In this document: positions 31,917 to 41,808 of the stretch, piece by piece
How positions within the stretch are numbered: position 1 is the first letter of the stretch
Layout: each line of letters opens with the position of its first letter
DNA from: Mucilaginibacter sp. SG564
GTDB taxonomy: Bacteria > Bacteroidota > Bacteroidia > Sphingobacteriales > Sphingobacteriaceae
NCBI RefSeq assembly: GCF_013149275.1
Contig: NZ_JABGNA010000015.1
Coordinates: 1 to 64,000 of the forward strand
DNA: 64,000 bases
Direction: 5' to 3'
Program-made: the position numbers and the translations under genes
The notes under the pieces: generated by a model
Database searches by the model: none
What the model saw: only the letters and a program-made list of their open reading frames with translations
Told to the model about the DNA's origin: nothing

Positions 31917-34900
31917 ATGAATAAATCTTACACAGCAATTTGTATATGTCTTTTATTGCTGTGTGCAACAGCCCGGACTTTCGCCCAACAAGTATTAGTA
32001 ACTGATGCTAAGCGTGCCGAATTGTCCCGCTTTTCAAGCCAATTACGCAGCAGTTATGACGCCAGTCATCAACGGGCCTTATCATTAGCGGCAAGTAAGG
32101 GTTGGCAGGTACAGCGCCGTACCAGAAATGGTAACCTGGTATCATTACAAGGTGTTAATGCTTTAGGTTTTCCTGTTTATCTCATTACGCATAACAATAC
32201 TACATCGGCGGCTACAACGGGTACCAATGCCGTACAGCCTGGTGGTTCGCTCGGGCTTAGTTTGTCGGGTTCCAGTACCTTTTTGAATAATAAGCTGGCC
32301 ATTTGGGATGGCGGCTCTGTATACACCGCCCATCAGGAATTTGCCGGTAAAAGTATCACTATTAAGGATGGTTCATCGGTACTTGATCATACCACTCACG
32401 TGGCGGGTACTATGATTGCCAGGGGAGTTTATGCCCCGGCCAAAGGTATGGCCTTTAATACACCCACCCTGCAATCATATGATTACAATAATGACGTAGC
32501 CGAAATGAGCGCGGCAGCATCGGGTTTATTATTATCCAACCATTCCTATGGGGATGAAGCGGGCTGGAATTTTAATGATGCCAGTAACCGCTGGGAATGG
32601 TATGGTTTGCCCGGTGATTCGGTTGATTATACTTTTGGCTTTTATGACACCCGCGCCCAATCATGGGACAGAATAGCCTATAATGCGCCCTACTATCTCA
32701 TTGTGGAATCGGCCGGTAACGCCCGCTCAAGCAATGGCCCTGCTGTGGGCGCTGATTACTATGGCTACAAAAGCAAAACCGACCAAACCCTGGTTGATAA
32801 AGGGCCGCGGCCAGCAGGTATCAGCAATAATAATGGTTATGATATTATCAGCACCACCGGCAACGCTAAAAATATATTAACAGTGGGCGCTATAAACCCG
32901 TTACCATATGGGCCAAGTAGCCGGCAAGATATCAGCAGCGCTTTTTTTAGCAGCTGGGGCCCAACGGATGATGGCCGTATCAAACCTGATATTGTGGGTA
33001 ATGGGGTAAATGTATTATCCGTAGGTGTAGCTAATCCTACTGCATACCTTACACTTTCCGGCACATCTATGGCGGCTCCCAATATTACCGGTTCCTTGTA
33101 TCTGTTGCAGGAATATTACGCGCAAAAAAATAATGGCTCCTTCATGAAGGCGGCCACGTTAAAAGGATTGGTGTGCCAAACCGCTTTTGATGCCGGTAAC
33201 GTAGGTCCCGATTATATTTACGGTTGGGGTGTGCTGGATATGAAAAAAGCGGCCCAGGCTATAACTGATAACGGGACTAAGAGCCTCATTAGCGAAAATT
33301 CCCTGCAACAAGGGCAAACTCAAACATTTCATGTGGTAGCCTCGGGTAATGATGTTTTGGCGGCTACCATATCATGGACAGATCCTGAAGGGACACCCAG
33401 TGCCGATGGAACTATCAATAGCCGTACGCCAAAACTCATCAACGACCTTGATATCAAAATCAGCGATGGTACAAATACCTACAATGCCTGGGTACTCAAC
33501 CCGGATGCGCCTGCCTCACCCGCTACTACCGGCGACAATATCAGGGATAATATAGAGCAGGTTTATATCACCAATACCACACCCGGAAAGAGTTATACCA
33601 TCACCGTATCGCACAAAGGTACGCTGAAACAAGGGCCGCAGGCTTATTCACTTATAGTTACCGGTGCCGGTGGCACGGCCTATTGCGCATCGGCTCCACT
33701 GTCTAATGCTGATTCGCGTATTGATAATTTGAAGCTGTCAAATATCAATAATACTCCTGCCACCGGTTGCAAAAGTTATTCAGACTATACCAATTTAACC
33801 GTTCAGTTAGAGCAGGCAAAAACCTATCCCTTGAACATTACTTTGGGCACCTGCGGCGGTAATTTTAATAAAGCCGCTAAAGTATTTGTGGATTGGAACG
33901 GCAATGGTGTTTTTGATGCGAATGAATTGGCTGCCACTACCGCTGTGATTAGTAGCACTGGAACGTTTAGCGGTAATATTAAGGTGCCTGGATCTGTAAT
34001 ACCAGGTAATTATAGCCTGATGCGTGTAGTACTAACCGAAACAAGTGATACCGCCACCATCAAAGCTTGTGGCAGCTATGCCAAAGGCGAAACACAAGAT
34101 TACCGGGTACAATTTTTACAAACCAGTATTGACGCGGGTGTAGTGGCTATCGTTAACCCGGGCTCAAGCGGTTCATGTTCGGCAAGTTCGCCTGTTACCA
34201 TCAGGCTTAAGAATTTTGGAAGCGCGTCTATCTCCAATATTCCGGTTACGGTTACCATTACTGCACCGGATAATACCAAAACCACCTATACCGAAACCTA
34301 TACAGCAACATTACAGCCCTTGGTTGAAGACAATTTTACCTTTAGTCAGCAGTTTAACGCTGTAGCGGGTGCTACTTATACCATAACCGCCACAAGTAAC
34401 CTGGCCAATGATCCGGTTGTGGCCAACAATACGATAACCGCTACTGTAGCCATCAATACCCCCGCGGTAATTGGTAATCTTAGTGCTTATTACTGTACCG
34501 ATAGTAAGCAGTATTTGTTATCCGGCTCTGGTGATGGTACTTTACTTTGGTATCAAAATATAAATGATGTTATACCGATAGCGTATGGTTCCGCCGCTAT
34601 TACTGCGCAACCACCGGTAAACAATACATACTATGCAGGTATAAATGATTTTAAAGGCTCTGTAGGGCCTGCTACCAAAAGCGTTTTTACTGCAGGTGGC
34701 TATAACCAGTTTACCCCGGGAATGACAGTGAATACCAAGGTACCCATGGTTATTCAAAGCGCTCGTTTATACATTGGCAACTCCGGAAAAATAACATTCA
34801 ATGTAAATAACAGTAACGGACAAACAGTATCAACCACAACTATTGATGCGCAGGCTACCCGAACTACCCCCCAACCAGGTGAACAAGCGGATGACCCCAA

Positions 34901-35660
34901 TGACCAGGGAAAAGTATATGACCTTAACCTGGAACTGCCCGCAGCCGGCGATTATACCATATCGGCTGCGTTTGATGCCACGGCTACTATTTACAGGAGC
35001 AATGGAGGGGTGCAAGGCTACCCTTTCAGTATAGGGAATATATTTAGTATTACCGGTAATAATGCCACACCAGATGGGCCGCCAGATGCCAATTATTATA
35101 AAAACTTCTATTATTATTTTTATGATGTTAAGGTGCAAAGCCTCGGCTGTAAATCGGCAGCCCGGCAGCCTGTTAGTTTCTCCAAACCGGTTATAACACA
35201 AACCAATAATACGTTAAATTCAAATTTTGCCACAGGGAATCAGTGGTTTTTAAACGGTAAAGCGATAATTGGAGCTAAAGGAAAAACCTACGACCCATTG
35301 CAAAGTGGCGACTATCAGGTGGCGGATACTTTATCAGGTGGATGTGTGGCGATGTCTGATATTTATACCTATGCACGTACCGTTGAAAAGCCCGATGATG
35401 CTACAGAAATTGGTTTATCTGTATTTCCTGTGCCGGCAAGCACGCAGCTTAACGTGATTTTCTCGTCAAAAAACGCTGCCGATCTTAAATTATCATTGAT
35501 CAACCCGGTTGGGCAAATGGTATATCTTGATGCACGATCTATACCACAAGGGAATTTCAGTAAAGTGATTGATGTTTCAAAACAGATACCGGGCATTTAC
35601 ATAGTAAAAGTACTGCTGGGGCAAAAGATATATGCCCGTAAAATTATAATTGGCAGATAA
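31917..35660 (+). CDS. Subtilisin-like (S8) serine peptidase with GEVED domain and type IX sorting domain
   Basis: A 1247-residue exported protease. Signal peptide 1-23; peptidase S8 domain with the triad Asp131 (AIWDGGS), His161 (THVAGTM) and Ser384 (SGTSMAAP), and oxyanion Asn268. Residues 455-590 are a beta-sandwich P/proprotein-like domain; 595-740 contain a GEVED domain (VFVDWNGNGVFDANE); 745-1150 hold CARDB-like and Ig-like beta modules; the last 80 residues (LSVFPVPASTQLNVIFSSKN through KIIIG) are a type A C-terminal signal for type IX secretion. It should be secreted to, or anchored on, the cell surface. An isolated gene with a bidirectional terminator. Confidence 0.92.
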   Translation: MNKSYTAICICLLLLCATARTFAQQVLVTDAKRAELSRFSSQLRSSYDASHQRALSLAASKGWQVQRRTRNGNLVSLQGVNALGFPVYLITHNNTTSAATTGTNAVQPGGSLGLSLSGSSTFLNNKLAIWDGGSVYTAHQEFAGKSITIKDGSSVLDHTTHVAGTMIARGVYAPAKGMAFNTPTLQSYDYNNDVAEMSAAASGLLLSNHSYGDEAGWNFNDASNRWEWYGLPGDSVDYTFGFYDTRAQSWDRIAYNAPYYLIVESAGNARSSNGPAVGADYYGYKSKTDQTLVDKGPRPAGISNNNGYDIISTTGNAKNILTVGAINPLPYGPSSRQDISSAFFSSWGPTDDGRIKPDIVGNGVNVLSVGVANPTAYLTLSGTSMAAPNITGSLYLLQEYYAQKNNGSFMKAATLKGLVCQTAFDAGNVGPDYIYGWGVLDMKKAAQAITDNGTKSLISENSLQQGQTQTFHVVASGNDVLAATISWTDPEGTPSADGTINSRTPKLINDLDIKISDGTNTYNAWVLNPDAPASPATTGDNIRDNIEQVYITNTTPGKSYTITVSHKGTLKQGPQAYSLIVTGAGGTAYCASAPLSNADSRIDNLKLSNINNTPATGCKSYSDYTNLTVQLEQAKTYPLNITLGTCGGNFNKAAKVFVDWNGNGVFDANELAATTAVISSTGTFSGNIKVPGSVIPGNYSLMRVVLTETSDTATIKACGSYAKGETQDYRVQFLQTSIDAGVVAIVNPGSSGSCSASSPVTIRLKNFGSASISNIPVTVTITAPDNTKTTYTETYTATLQPLVEDNFTFSQQFNAVAGATYTITATSNLANDPVVANNTITATVAINTPAVIGNLSAYYCTDSKQYLLSGSGDGTLLWYQNINDVIPIAYGSAAITAQPPVNNTYYAGINDFKGSVGPATKSVFTAGGYNQFTPGMTVNTKVPMVIQSARLYIGNSGKITFNVNNSNGQTVSTTTIDAQATRTTPQPGEQADDPNDQGKVYDLNLELPAAGDYTISAAFDATATIYRSNGGVQGYPFSIGNIFSITGNNATPDGPPDANYYKNFYYYFYDVKVQSLGCKSAARQPVSFSKPVITQTNNTLNSNFATGNQWFLNGKAIIGAKGKTYDPLQSGDYQVADTLSGGCVAMSDIYTYARTVEKPDDATEIGLSVFPVPASTQLNVIFSSKNAADLKLSLINPVGQMVYLDARSIPQGNFSKVIDVSKQIPGIYIVKVLLGQKIYARKIIIGR

Positions 35661-35680
35661 TCATTACAGGTTTAACAACA

Positions 35681-35716
35681 AAATAAAAAGCCTCCTGTAC
35701 AGGAGGCTTTTTATTT
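35681..35716. terminator. Bidirectional terminator, perfect 18-bp arms
   Basis: AAATAAAAAGCCTCCTGT pairs exactly with ACAGGAGGCTTTTTATTT and serves the subtilisin gene and the convergent gene at 35736. Confidence 0.85.
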
Positions 35717-35735
35717 AAATGCCCTTTTGGCTATT

Positions 35736-36230
35736 TTAAAAAGTATATTTTAATCCCAGCCCTGGCGCTATATCAAAAAATGGACCCCGGGCCAGTTCAA
35801 GGCGTGGGTTAAGATCGAGACTGATGGCAATAGGGGCGGTTGGTATTTTGTATTCAAGGCCGAGTGTTGCATCGGCACCAATCAAAATATGTTTGCCATT
35901 ATAGTATTCATCATCGCCGCCTATGCGTTTGTAATAGCCGCTGCCTACCGATCCCAGGTGGCCACCAAAGCCATAGTAAAAATTAAGCTTATCAACACCA
36001 AAGGCCTGCGAATGTAATTCATATAATCCCGTTACTACCACACCATGGTCACGTATACCGATAATACCCTCCAGTGCTGCGCTATTATCCATAAAATATT
36101 TTATAGATGGACCTACTTCGTAAGCGCCAAATTTTAACCCAACCGCTGTTTTGTAATCCTGTGCCTGTGAACGTTTTCCTATTAATAAGAACGAAACTGA
36201 GAAAAATAAAATGTAAGCTAATTTTTTCAT
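35736..36230 (-). CDS. Outer-membrane beta-barrel-like protein, function unknown
   Basis: A 164-residue protein with a signal peptide (MKKLAYILFFSVSFLLIGKRSQAQ). The rest alternates polar and hydrophobic residues in short strands (GLKFGAYEVGPSIKYF, GVVVTGLYELHSQAF, HILIGADATLGLEYKI) and ends LGLKYTF with a terminal phenylalanine, as in outer-membrane barrels and DUF-type porin-like proteins of Bacteroidota. Too short for a transporter; a small 8-stranded barrel is possible. Monocistronic. Confidence 0.6.
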   Translation of the reverse strand: MKKLAYILFFSVSFLLIGKRSQAQDYKTAVGLKFGAYEVGPSIKYFMDNSAALEGIIGIRDHGVVVTGLYELHSQAFGVDKLNFYYGFGGHLGSVGSGYYKRIGGDDEYYNGKHILIGADATLGLEYKIPTAPIAISLDLNPRLELARGPFFDIAPGLGLKYTF

Positions 36231-36472
36231 GAAGTGATTTTAAGTTAATGAATTTGCTTATTGTGCTTGAAAAACGTCCTGTTTGTTGAGGCGGTTCAAC
36301 TCGCACATATCCTGCAAATAAACGGCAGATTTAAAATTTTATGGCATTTTTATTAAAAAACTGTATCCGTTAAATTTTATCAGGCTGAAAATCAGTGTTA
36401 AATATTGATTACTCAAGAATGGTATTATACCCGCAAATGGATTATTTTAGTGAAATATCTCACCATGATAAA

Positions 36473-38185
36473 ATGAATAATATAAACCTAAATAATAGAA
36501 TAAGCTTCAGCATGATTTTGGCGGCGTTGTTTTTTGTGCCATTAGGATGCGTACAAAAACGGCTGGTAACCAATACCCGGGGGGGATATTATAATGGCAT
36601 GGTGGTGTGCGCGTACCCGGATGCGGCAAAAGTTGGGATTGATATACTCAAAAAAGGTGGTAACGCCGTTGACGCTGCAGTAGCTGTGCAGTTTGCCCTG
36701 GCCGTTAGCTATCCTGATGCAGGTAATATAGGTGGGGGAGGTTTTATGGTATATCGCTCCAAAACCGGCGAAACCAACACCCTTGATTTTAGAGAAAAAG
36801 GCCCGGCCGGGGCTAGTGCCAATATGTATCTTGACGCGGCAGGTAATGTGATACCCAATATGAGCCTGTACACGCACAAGGCATCTGGTGTACCCGGCTC
36901 AGTTGATGGTATGGTACAGGCTCATCAAAAGTATGGTAAAATCAAATGGGCCGATCTGGTACAACCCGCCATCGACCTGGCTCGCAACGGCTTTAAAATA
37001 ACCAAACCCTTTGCATATGAATTGAACCATCTAAAAGCGCAGATCGAAAAATTAAACCCCGGCAAAACTTATTTAATAAAGGATGCCGAATGGCATGAGG
37101 GCGATATCCTGGTACAGGAGGATCTGGCTAAAACCCTGGAGCAAATACGCGATAAGGGTCGCGAAGGATTTTATGACGGCATAGTTGCCGACCAGATAGT
37201 TGCTGAAATAAAGACCGGCGACGGCCTGATATCCAAAGCCGACCTGCAAAATTATCATTCTGTTTGGCGCAAGGCCGTTATTGGAAACTATAAGGGATAT
37301 AAAATTATTACCATGCCACCACCATCAAGCGGAGGCATTGCGTTGCTGCAATTGCTGCAATCGGTCGAAAAATATCCCTTAAAGAGATGGGGCTATAATC
37401 AGGATTCAACCGTAAGATTGATTGTTGAAGCCGAACGCCGGGTATATGCCGACCGTTCGAAATACTTTGGAGATCCTGATTTTTACAAAGTACCTGTTGA
37501 CAGTTTGCTGAAACCCGCTTATATATCATCGCGCATGAGCAATTTTAGCTGGGATGCGGCCACGCCGAGCAGCAGTATACAGCCAGGCACTTTTGCTGGT
37601 TATGAAAGCGATCAAACCACCCATTATTCCATTGTTGACCATGAAGGTAATGCGGTATCCATCACTACAACCTTAAATGATAGCTATGGTTCCAAAATAT
37701 TTGTGAAAGGAGCCGGCTTTTTACTAAACAATGAAATGGACGATTTTAGTTCGAAACCAGGCGTGCCCAATATGTACGGATTGGTAGGCGGGAAGGCTAA
37801 CAGTATACAACCGGGCAAACGTATGCTATCATCAATGACACCCACTATTGTTGAAAAGGACGGTAAATTATTTATGGTAGTGGGCACTCCCGGAGGTTCA
37901 ACTATTATAACTTCGGTTTTTCAAACCATCATTAATGTAATCGAATTTGGTCAGGATATGCAGCAGGCGGTAGCATCCAAACGTTTTCATCACCAATGGT
38001 TGCCTGATGAAATAGCTGCCGAAAAGGGAGCATTGGATAGCTTGACCACAATAAAATTGCAAAGCAAAGGATATAAAATAAACAACAGACGCGGTATTGG
38101 CCGGGTTGACGCCATTTTGAAAACCACGCAAGGTTACCAGGGAGGGGCAGACCCACGCGGAGATGATACAAAGCTGGGTTACTGA
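36473..38185 (+). CDS. ggt: Gamma-glutamyltransferase (gamma-glutamyltranspeptidase/glutathione hydrolase)
   Basis: A 570-residue N-terminal-nucleophile hydrolase with lipobox-like FVPLGC (Cys26), so likely a periplasmic lipoprotein. The large-subunit part has GGNAVDAAVAVQFAL and GNIGGGGFMVYR; autoprocessing is expected before Thr382 in DQTTHYSIVD, the nucleophile of the small subunit, followed by GAGFLLNNEMDDF and the GGS loop (TPGGSTIITSV). All key elements are present, so it should cleave glutathione and other gamma-glutamyl compounds. ATG 36473 is chosen because it starts the signal peptide; an upstream start would add 26 residues. Confidence 0.92.
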   Translation: MNNINLNNRISFSMILAALFFVPLGCVQKRLVTNTRGGYYNGMVVCAYPDAAKVGIDILKKGGNAVDAAVAVQFALAVSYPDAGNIGGGGFMVYRSKTGETNTLDFREKGPAGASANMYLDAAGNVIPNMSLYTHKASGVPGSVDGMVQAHQKYGKIKWADLVQPAIDLARNGFKITKPFAYELNHLKAQIEKLNPGKTYLIKDAEWHEGDILVQEDLAKTLEQIRDKGREGFYDGIVADQIVAEIKTGDGLISKADLQNYHSVWRKAVIGNYKGYKIITMPPPSSGGIALLQLLQSVEKYPLKRWGYNQDSTVRLIVEAERRVYADRSKYFGDPDFYKVPVDSLLKPAYISSRMSNFSWDAATPSSSIQPGTFAGYESDQTTHYSIVDHEGNAVSITTTLNDSYGSKIFVKGAGFLLNNEMDDFSSKPGVPNMYGLVGGKANSIQPGKRMLSSMTPTIVEKDGKLFMVVGTPGGSTIITSVFQTIINVIEFGQDMQQAVASKRFHHQWLPDEIAAEKGALDSLTTIKLQSKGYKINNRRGIGRVDAILKTTQGYQGGADPRGDDTKLGY

Positions 38186-38310
38186 GTTTGCAGTTATTAG
38201 TGGGCAGTTTGCATGAATTAGTTTTATAGTTACAAATACTGTTTACTGCTAACTTAAAACTGCCAACTTAAATTTGCTTAATCAACAAGCATTTCTTACG
38301 TTTGGTATGC

Positions 38311-38754
38311 ATGCAAAACAGCATTAAACATCAGGAAACGATTGACTATTTTTTAAAGATAGTATGGCAAACAGTTGCCAACCGGTATAACCAGTTGGTT
38401 ACGGAATTTGGTATTACCCAGTCTATTGGCTACTTATTGATCAATATTGACGAAAAGGAAGGTACTACCGTTTCGCAGGCTGCGGCTTTGCTTGGTCTTA
38501 AATCAACCAGTTTATCCAGGATGCTTAGTCAGCTGGAAAAAACAGGGTTGATATACCGCGAATCAAACCAGGGTGATAAACGTTCTGTTAAAATATATTT
38601 AACTGAACTTGGAAAAGAAAAACGTCACCAGGCTCGTGCTATAGTAAAGCAATTTAATAATTATCTCGATTCTCACATCAGCGAGGCCGATAAGCAATAC
38701 CTCACCGAAATGCTGAAGAAGATCAACAAGCTTACGCTGAACTATAAACCATAA
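38311..38754 (+). CDS. MarR family transcriptional regulator
   Basis: A 147-residue winged-helix protein. The recognition helix segment TVSQAAALLGLKSTSLSRMLSQLEKTGLIYRESNQGDKRSVKIYLTELGKEK is a textbook MarR core (about residues 52-105), flanked by dimerisation helices. It represses or activates nearby genes in response to a small ligand; targets are not evident. The preceding 125 bases contain short repeated words (GTTTGCAGTTA, GGGCAGTTTGC, ACTGCCAACTT) of the kind seen in other intergenic repeats here. Confidence 0.85.
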   Translation: MQNSIKHQETIDYFLKIVWQTVANRYNQLVTEFGITQSIGYLLINIDEKEGTTVSQAAALLGLKSTSLSRMLSQLEKTGLIYRESNQGDKRSVKIYLTELGKEKRHQARAIVKQFNNYLDSHISEADKQYLTEMLKKINKLTLNYKP

Positions 38755-38886
38755 TTACATCCACACTTTTACCTTAAATTGAACGTTTTATTCAAAAATT
38801 AAGCCTTAAGTATAGGGCGATGGTGTGCTTATGGACCTATTAATTGTTAAAAAGTGTTAAGCTGCCGTTTTTCTATTATAAAAGAA

Positions 38887-38894
38887 TAAATTTG
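38887..38894 (+). promoter_or_regulatory. Predicted -7 box TAAATTTG of the first FKBP lipoprotein gene
   Basis: Perfect TAnnTTTG match 11 bases before the ATG at 38906, implying an almost leaderless message. Upstream at 38845-38860 lies TGTTAAAAAGTGTTAA, a 16-mer also present in the photolyase operon leader at 43811-43826. Confidence 0.4.
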
Positions 38895-38905
38895 CCTTTT
38901 GAAAA

Positions 38906-39406
38906 ATGAACAGGACGCTGTTAGCTTTATTTGTTATTGTTATTGGTTTTGGCGCGTGCAAAAAGACCACCGATCCTTTGATTCATTATGATGAGCAGAA
39001 AGCTATCGATGATAAATTGATACAGGATTATTTGAAAGCGAATAACCTTACCGCCAAGCGTACGGATAATGATACTTCGGGGGTTTATTATCTTATTAAG
39101 CCGGGTGAGGAAGGCGTAGGAAATGATCTATTCACCAGTTCAACTCAGGTTACCGTTGGGTATACCGGGCGGATACTGACATCACAGACAGTAATAGCGC
39201 AGACCAATGAATTTCATCCCTCATACAGGTTGAGCGATGTGATCAGGGGCTGGCAATTAGGTATACCGCTGATGAAAAAGAATGGTAAAATAAGGTTGTT
39301 TATACCATCGAGATATGCTTATGGACCTTATCCGCAGGATTCACTACATTTGCCGGCAAATTCGGTGCTTGATTTTGATATACAGTTGTATAACGTGATC
39401 AATTAA
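38906..39406 (+). CDS. FKBP-type peptidyl-prolyl isomerase lipoprotein
   Basis: A 166-residue protein with an N-terminal signal and a lipobox-like FGAC (Cys18). Residues 65-166 form an FKBP domain: VTVGYTGRI, VIRGWQLGIPLMKKNGKIRLFIPSRYAYG and NSVLDFDIQL are the conserved strands. It would catalyse proline isomerisation during folding in the periplasm. The following gene encodes a related, double-length protein; both start MKxT-like with a lipobox and share a QDYLKANNL/QNYISANGL motif. Confidence 0.85.
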   Translation: MNRTLLALFVIVIGFGACKKTTDPLIHYDEQKAIDDKLIQDYLKANNLTAKRTDNDTSGVYYLIKPGEEGVGNDLFTSSTQVTVGYTGRILTSQTVIAQTNEFHPSYRLSDVIRGWQLGIPLMKKNGKIRLFIPSRYAYGPYPQDSLHLPANSVLDFDIQLYNVIN

Positions 39407-39519
39407 GATTAAAAAGAACTAAAGGGGTGGAAATGCAATTGAGCCCGAAAAATAAATAACTTAAATAGAGCCGGTTTTATACTGATTCTTTTTAACGGTT
39501 AAAAAACAAATAAATTTAA

Positions 39520-40494
39520 ATGAAACAAACACTTTTTACGCTTTTACTGATCACATCTATAGGTTTAATATCCTGCCGAAAAACGAGGAACGATCCGAAT
39601 ATTGTTCAGTACGATCAAACCCAGATACAAAATTATATCTCGGCAAACGGGCTTACCAATATGAAAAGAGATGTATCTAATGGTGATACCAGCGGTATTT
39701 ATTATCAGATACTTTCGCAAGGCTCAACAACAACTCCCTTGGATTATCCGGATAGTGTGGCGTTTGTTTTAACCGTAAGATCATTTGATGGTAAGTATGT
39801 TAATGCAGACACCCTTAATTTGGCGCACTTTGATGGCCTGTTAGGGCATATATCGGGTGGTGGGCCTGTACTCGGGTTTACAAAGGGTTTACAATATGCC
39901 ATACATGATATTATCAAGTATAAAGGTACCAGAGCCCGGATCCTGGTTCCGTCGAGGGTAGCTTACGGCGTTAACGGTATCGGTACCGGCAGCTCAAGCA
40001 ATACTGGTACCCGTATTTTGGGTAATCAATGCCTTGATTATTACGTTAATGTAATTTCAGATGTAAATGTATATGATCGTTATTTAATTAATGAATATAT
40101 AACTAAAAACAACCTGTCGGGATTTAATGAAGTTAAGTCGGGACGGGCTCAGGGATTATATTATAAAGTGGTTACACCTGGCACGGGTACCGATCCTCTT
40201 TCCGAGGCATCTTCTTTTACAAGTAATTACACAGGCAAAGTTTTAAATGGCGGCATATTTGGCAGTACCGCGACAGACTCGGGGACGTCGGGCACAACAA
40301 CTTTATCTTCGTTTACTCTGGGGCAACTCATTGTTGGGGTGCAGGAAGCATTAAAAGGACAGACAGCAGGAGCAGTAGTATCTATGCTTATACCATCCAG
40401 GTTGGGTTATGGAAAGAGTGGAAGTGGTACTACCATTGGACCTGATGTTCCTTTATATTATGACTTTACAATTGGTACAGTAACTAATCCGTAG
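39520..40494 (+). CDS. FKBP-type peptidyl-prolyl isomerase lipoprotein, two FKBP-like domains
   Basis: A 324-residue lipoprotein (LISC, Cys19). The first half (30-175) has a degenerate FKBP unit (GFTKGLQYAIHDIIKYKGTRARILVPSRVAYG); the second half (190-324) repeats it (LGQLIVGVQEALKGQTAGAVVSMLIPSRLGYG). A YDQTQIQNYISANGL linker precedes the first and a NEYITKNNLSGFNE linker the second, so it arose by internal duplication of a unit like the preceding gene. Its stop abuts the convergent photolyase gene with no gap. Confidence 0.85.
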   Translation: MKQTLFTLLLITSIGLISCRKTRNDPNIVQYDQTQIQNYISANGLTNMKRDVSNGDTSGIYYQILSQGSTTTPLDYPDSVAFVLTVRSFDGKYVNADTLNLAHFDGLLGHISGGGPVLGFTKGLQYAIHDIIKYKGTRARILVPSRVAYGVNGIGTGSSSNTGTRILGNQCLDYYVNVISDVNVYDRYLINEYITKNNLSGFNEVKSGRAQGLYYKVVTPGTGTDPLSEASSFTSNYTGKVLNGGIFGSTATDSGTSGTTTLSSFTLGQLIVGVQEALKGQTAGAVVSMLIPSRLGYGKSGSGTTIGPDVPLYYDFTIGTVTNP

Positions 40495-41808
40495 TTATTT
40501 TGCTAATGCTTCTTTAAAAGCCTTTAAACAACGCTCACGTGCGAAAGCGTGATCAATAATGGGTTTCGGATATTTGCTAAAATCAGCATATTCCGGAACC
40601 CATTTTTTAATATATTGTAGTTGCGGGTCGAATTTCTTGGTTTGCGCATCGGGGCTAAATATGCGAAAATAGGGAGCCGCGTCTGTACCTGAACCTGCGG
40701 CCCATTGCCAGCCGCCTACATTACTGGCCATTTCGTAATCAAGCAGTTTCCTGGCAAAATAATGTTCGCCCCAGCGCCAGTCTATCAGTAAGTGTTTACT
40801 TAAAAAGCTGGCCACAATCATACGCACACGGTTGTGCATAAACCCTGTTGCATTTAGTTCGCGCATGCCCGCGTCTACAATGGGATAACCCGTTTGCCCA
40901 TTACACCAGGCTGTAAATTGTGCTTCATCGTTCACCCATTTAATACGGTCATACTCCGGCCGGAAAGCATGATCCATTGTATGCGGGAAATGGTATAGGA
41001 TCATCATATAAAACTCCCGCCATATTAGCTCATTCAACCATGTTTTATCGGGGCTGGCATAAGCTGTTTGGGCCAGCTCCCGAATGCTTACTGTACCAAA
41101 ACGCAAATGCAAGCTAATGCGCGATGTGCCTTTAACAGCCGGGAAATCCCTTTTCTCCTTATACTCGGCAATCACATCTTTATATTCCTGATCGGGAAAG
41201 GGTATGGAGCTTTTCTTAAATCCCATTTGTTTTAAAGAAGGAATGGGTGGTACCTCTATTTTAGCCAGATTTTTCAGATATTTTTTGGTAGGATAAACCT
41301 TCAGGTAAAATGGTTTCAGGAGACTGTACCATTTGCGTTGATAGGGTGTATAAACCGTGTAGGGCTTGCCATCATCCTTAACAACTTCGTCTTTTTCAAA
41401 TATAACCTGGTCTTTAAAGGTTTTTAGCTCGATGCCACGCTTGTTTAATTTTTCTTTTACGGCCTTATCGCGTTTGATGGCATAAGGTTCATAGTCATGA
41501 TTGGTATAAACGGCCGCGATGTTATGCGTATGAATAATGTCGTCCCAGGCATGCTCGGCTTTATCATAGATGACCGTTAAACCGCTACCTAATTTATGCA
41601 GCTCTTTGCTCAGTTGCTCAATGGTTTGATGGATAAAGGTTACACGAGCATCGTCTTTGCCTTCAAGATCATCCAGTATCTCTTTATCAAAAATAAATAA
41701 GGGAAGAACTGGATTACCGCTTTTTAAAGCATGATATAAGCCTGCGTTGTCGTTTAAACGCAGGTCTCGGCGAAACCAGAAAATGACTATCGGAGTTTTT
41801 TTATCCAT
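40495..41808 (-). CDS. phrB: Deoxyribodipyrimidine photolyase (class I CPD type)
   Basis: A 437-residue DNA photolyase that uses blue light and FADH- to split cyclobutane dimers. The N-terminal domain begins IVIFWFRRDLRLNDNAGLYHAL; the FAD domain has LRFGTVSIREL, LNELIWREFYMMILYHFP, the FAD-contacting TGYPIVDAGMRELNATGFMHNRVRMIVASFL and LDYEMASNVGGWQWAAGSGTDAAPYFRIF. Length and motifs are normal. Its start overlaps the stop of the TIGR01777 gene by 8 bases, so it is the last gene of a coupled three-gene operon whose leader resembles that of the DASH cryptochrome gene. Confidence 0.92.
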   Translation of the reverse strand: MDKKTPIVIFWFRRDLRLNDNAGLYHALKSGNPVLPLFIFDKEILDDLEGKDDARVTFIHQTIEQLSKELHKLGSGLTVIYDKAEHAWDDIIHTHNIAAVYTNHDYEPYAIKRDKAVKEKLNKRGIELKTFKDQVIFEKDEVVKDDGKPYTVYTPYQRKWYSLLKPFYLKVYPTKKYLKNLAKIEVPPIPSLKQMGFKKSSIPFPDQEYKDVIAEYKEKRDFPAVKGTSRISLHLRFGTVSIRELAQTAYASPDKTWLNELIWREFYMMILYHFPHTMDHAFRPEYDRIKWVNDEAQFTAWCNGQTGYPIVDAGMRELNATGFMHNRVRMIVASFLSKHLLIDWRWGEHYFARKLLDYEMASNVGGWQWAAGSGTDAAPYFRIFSPDAQTKKFDPQLQYIKKWVPEYADFSKYPKPIIDHAFARERCLKAFKEALAK

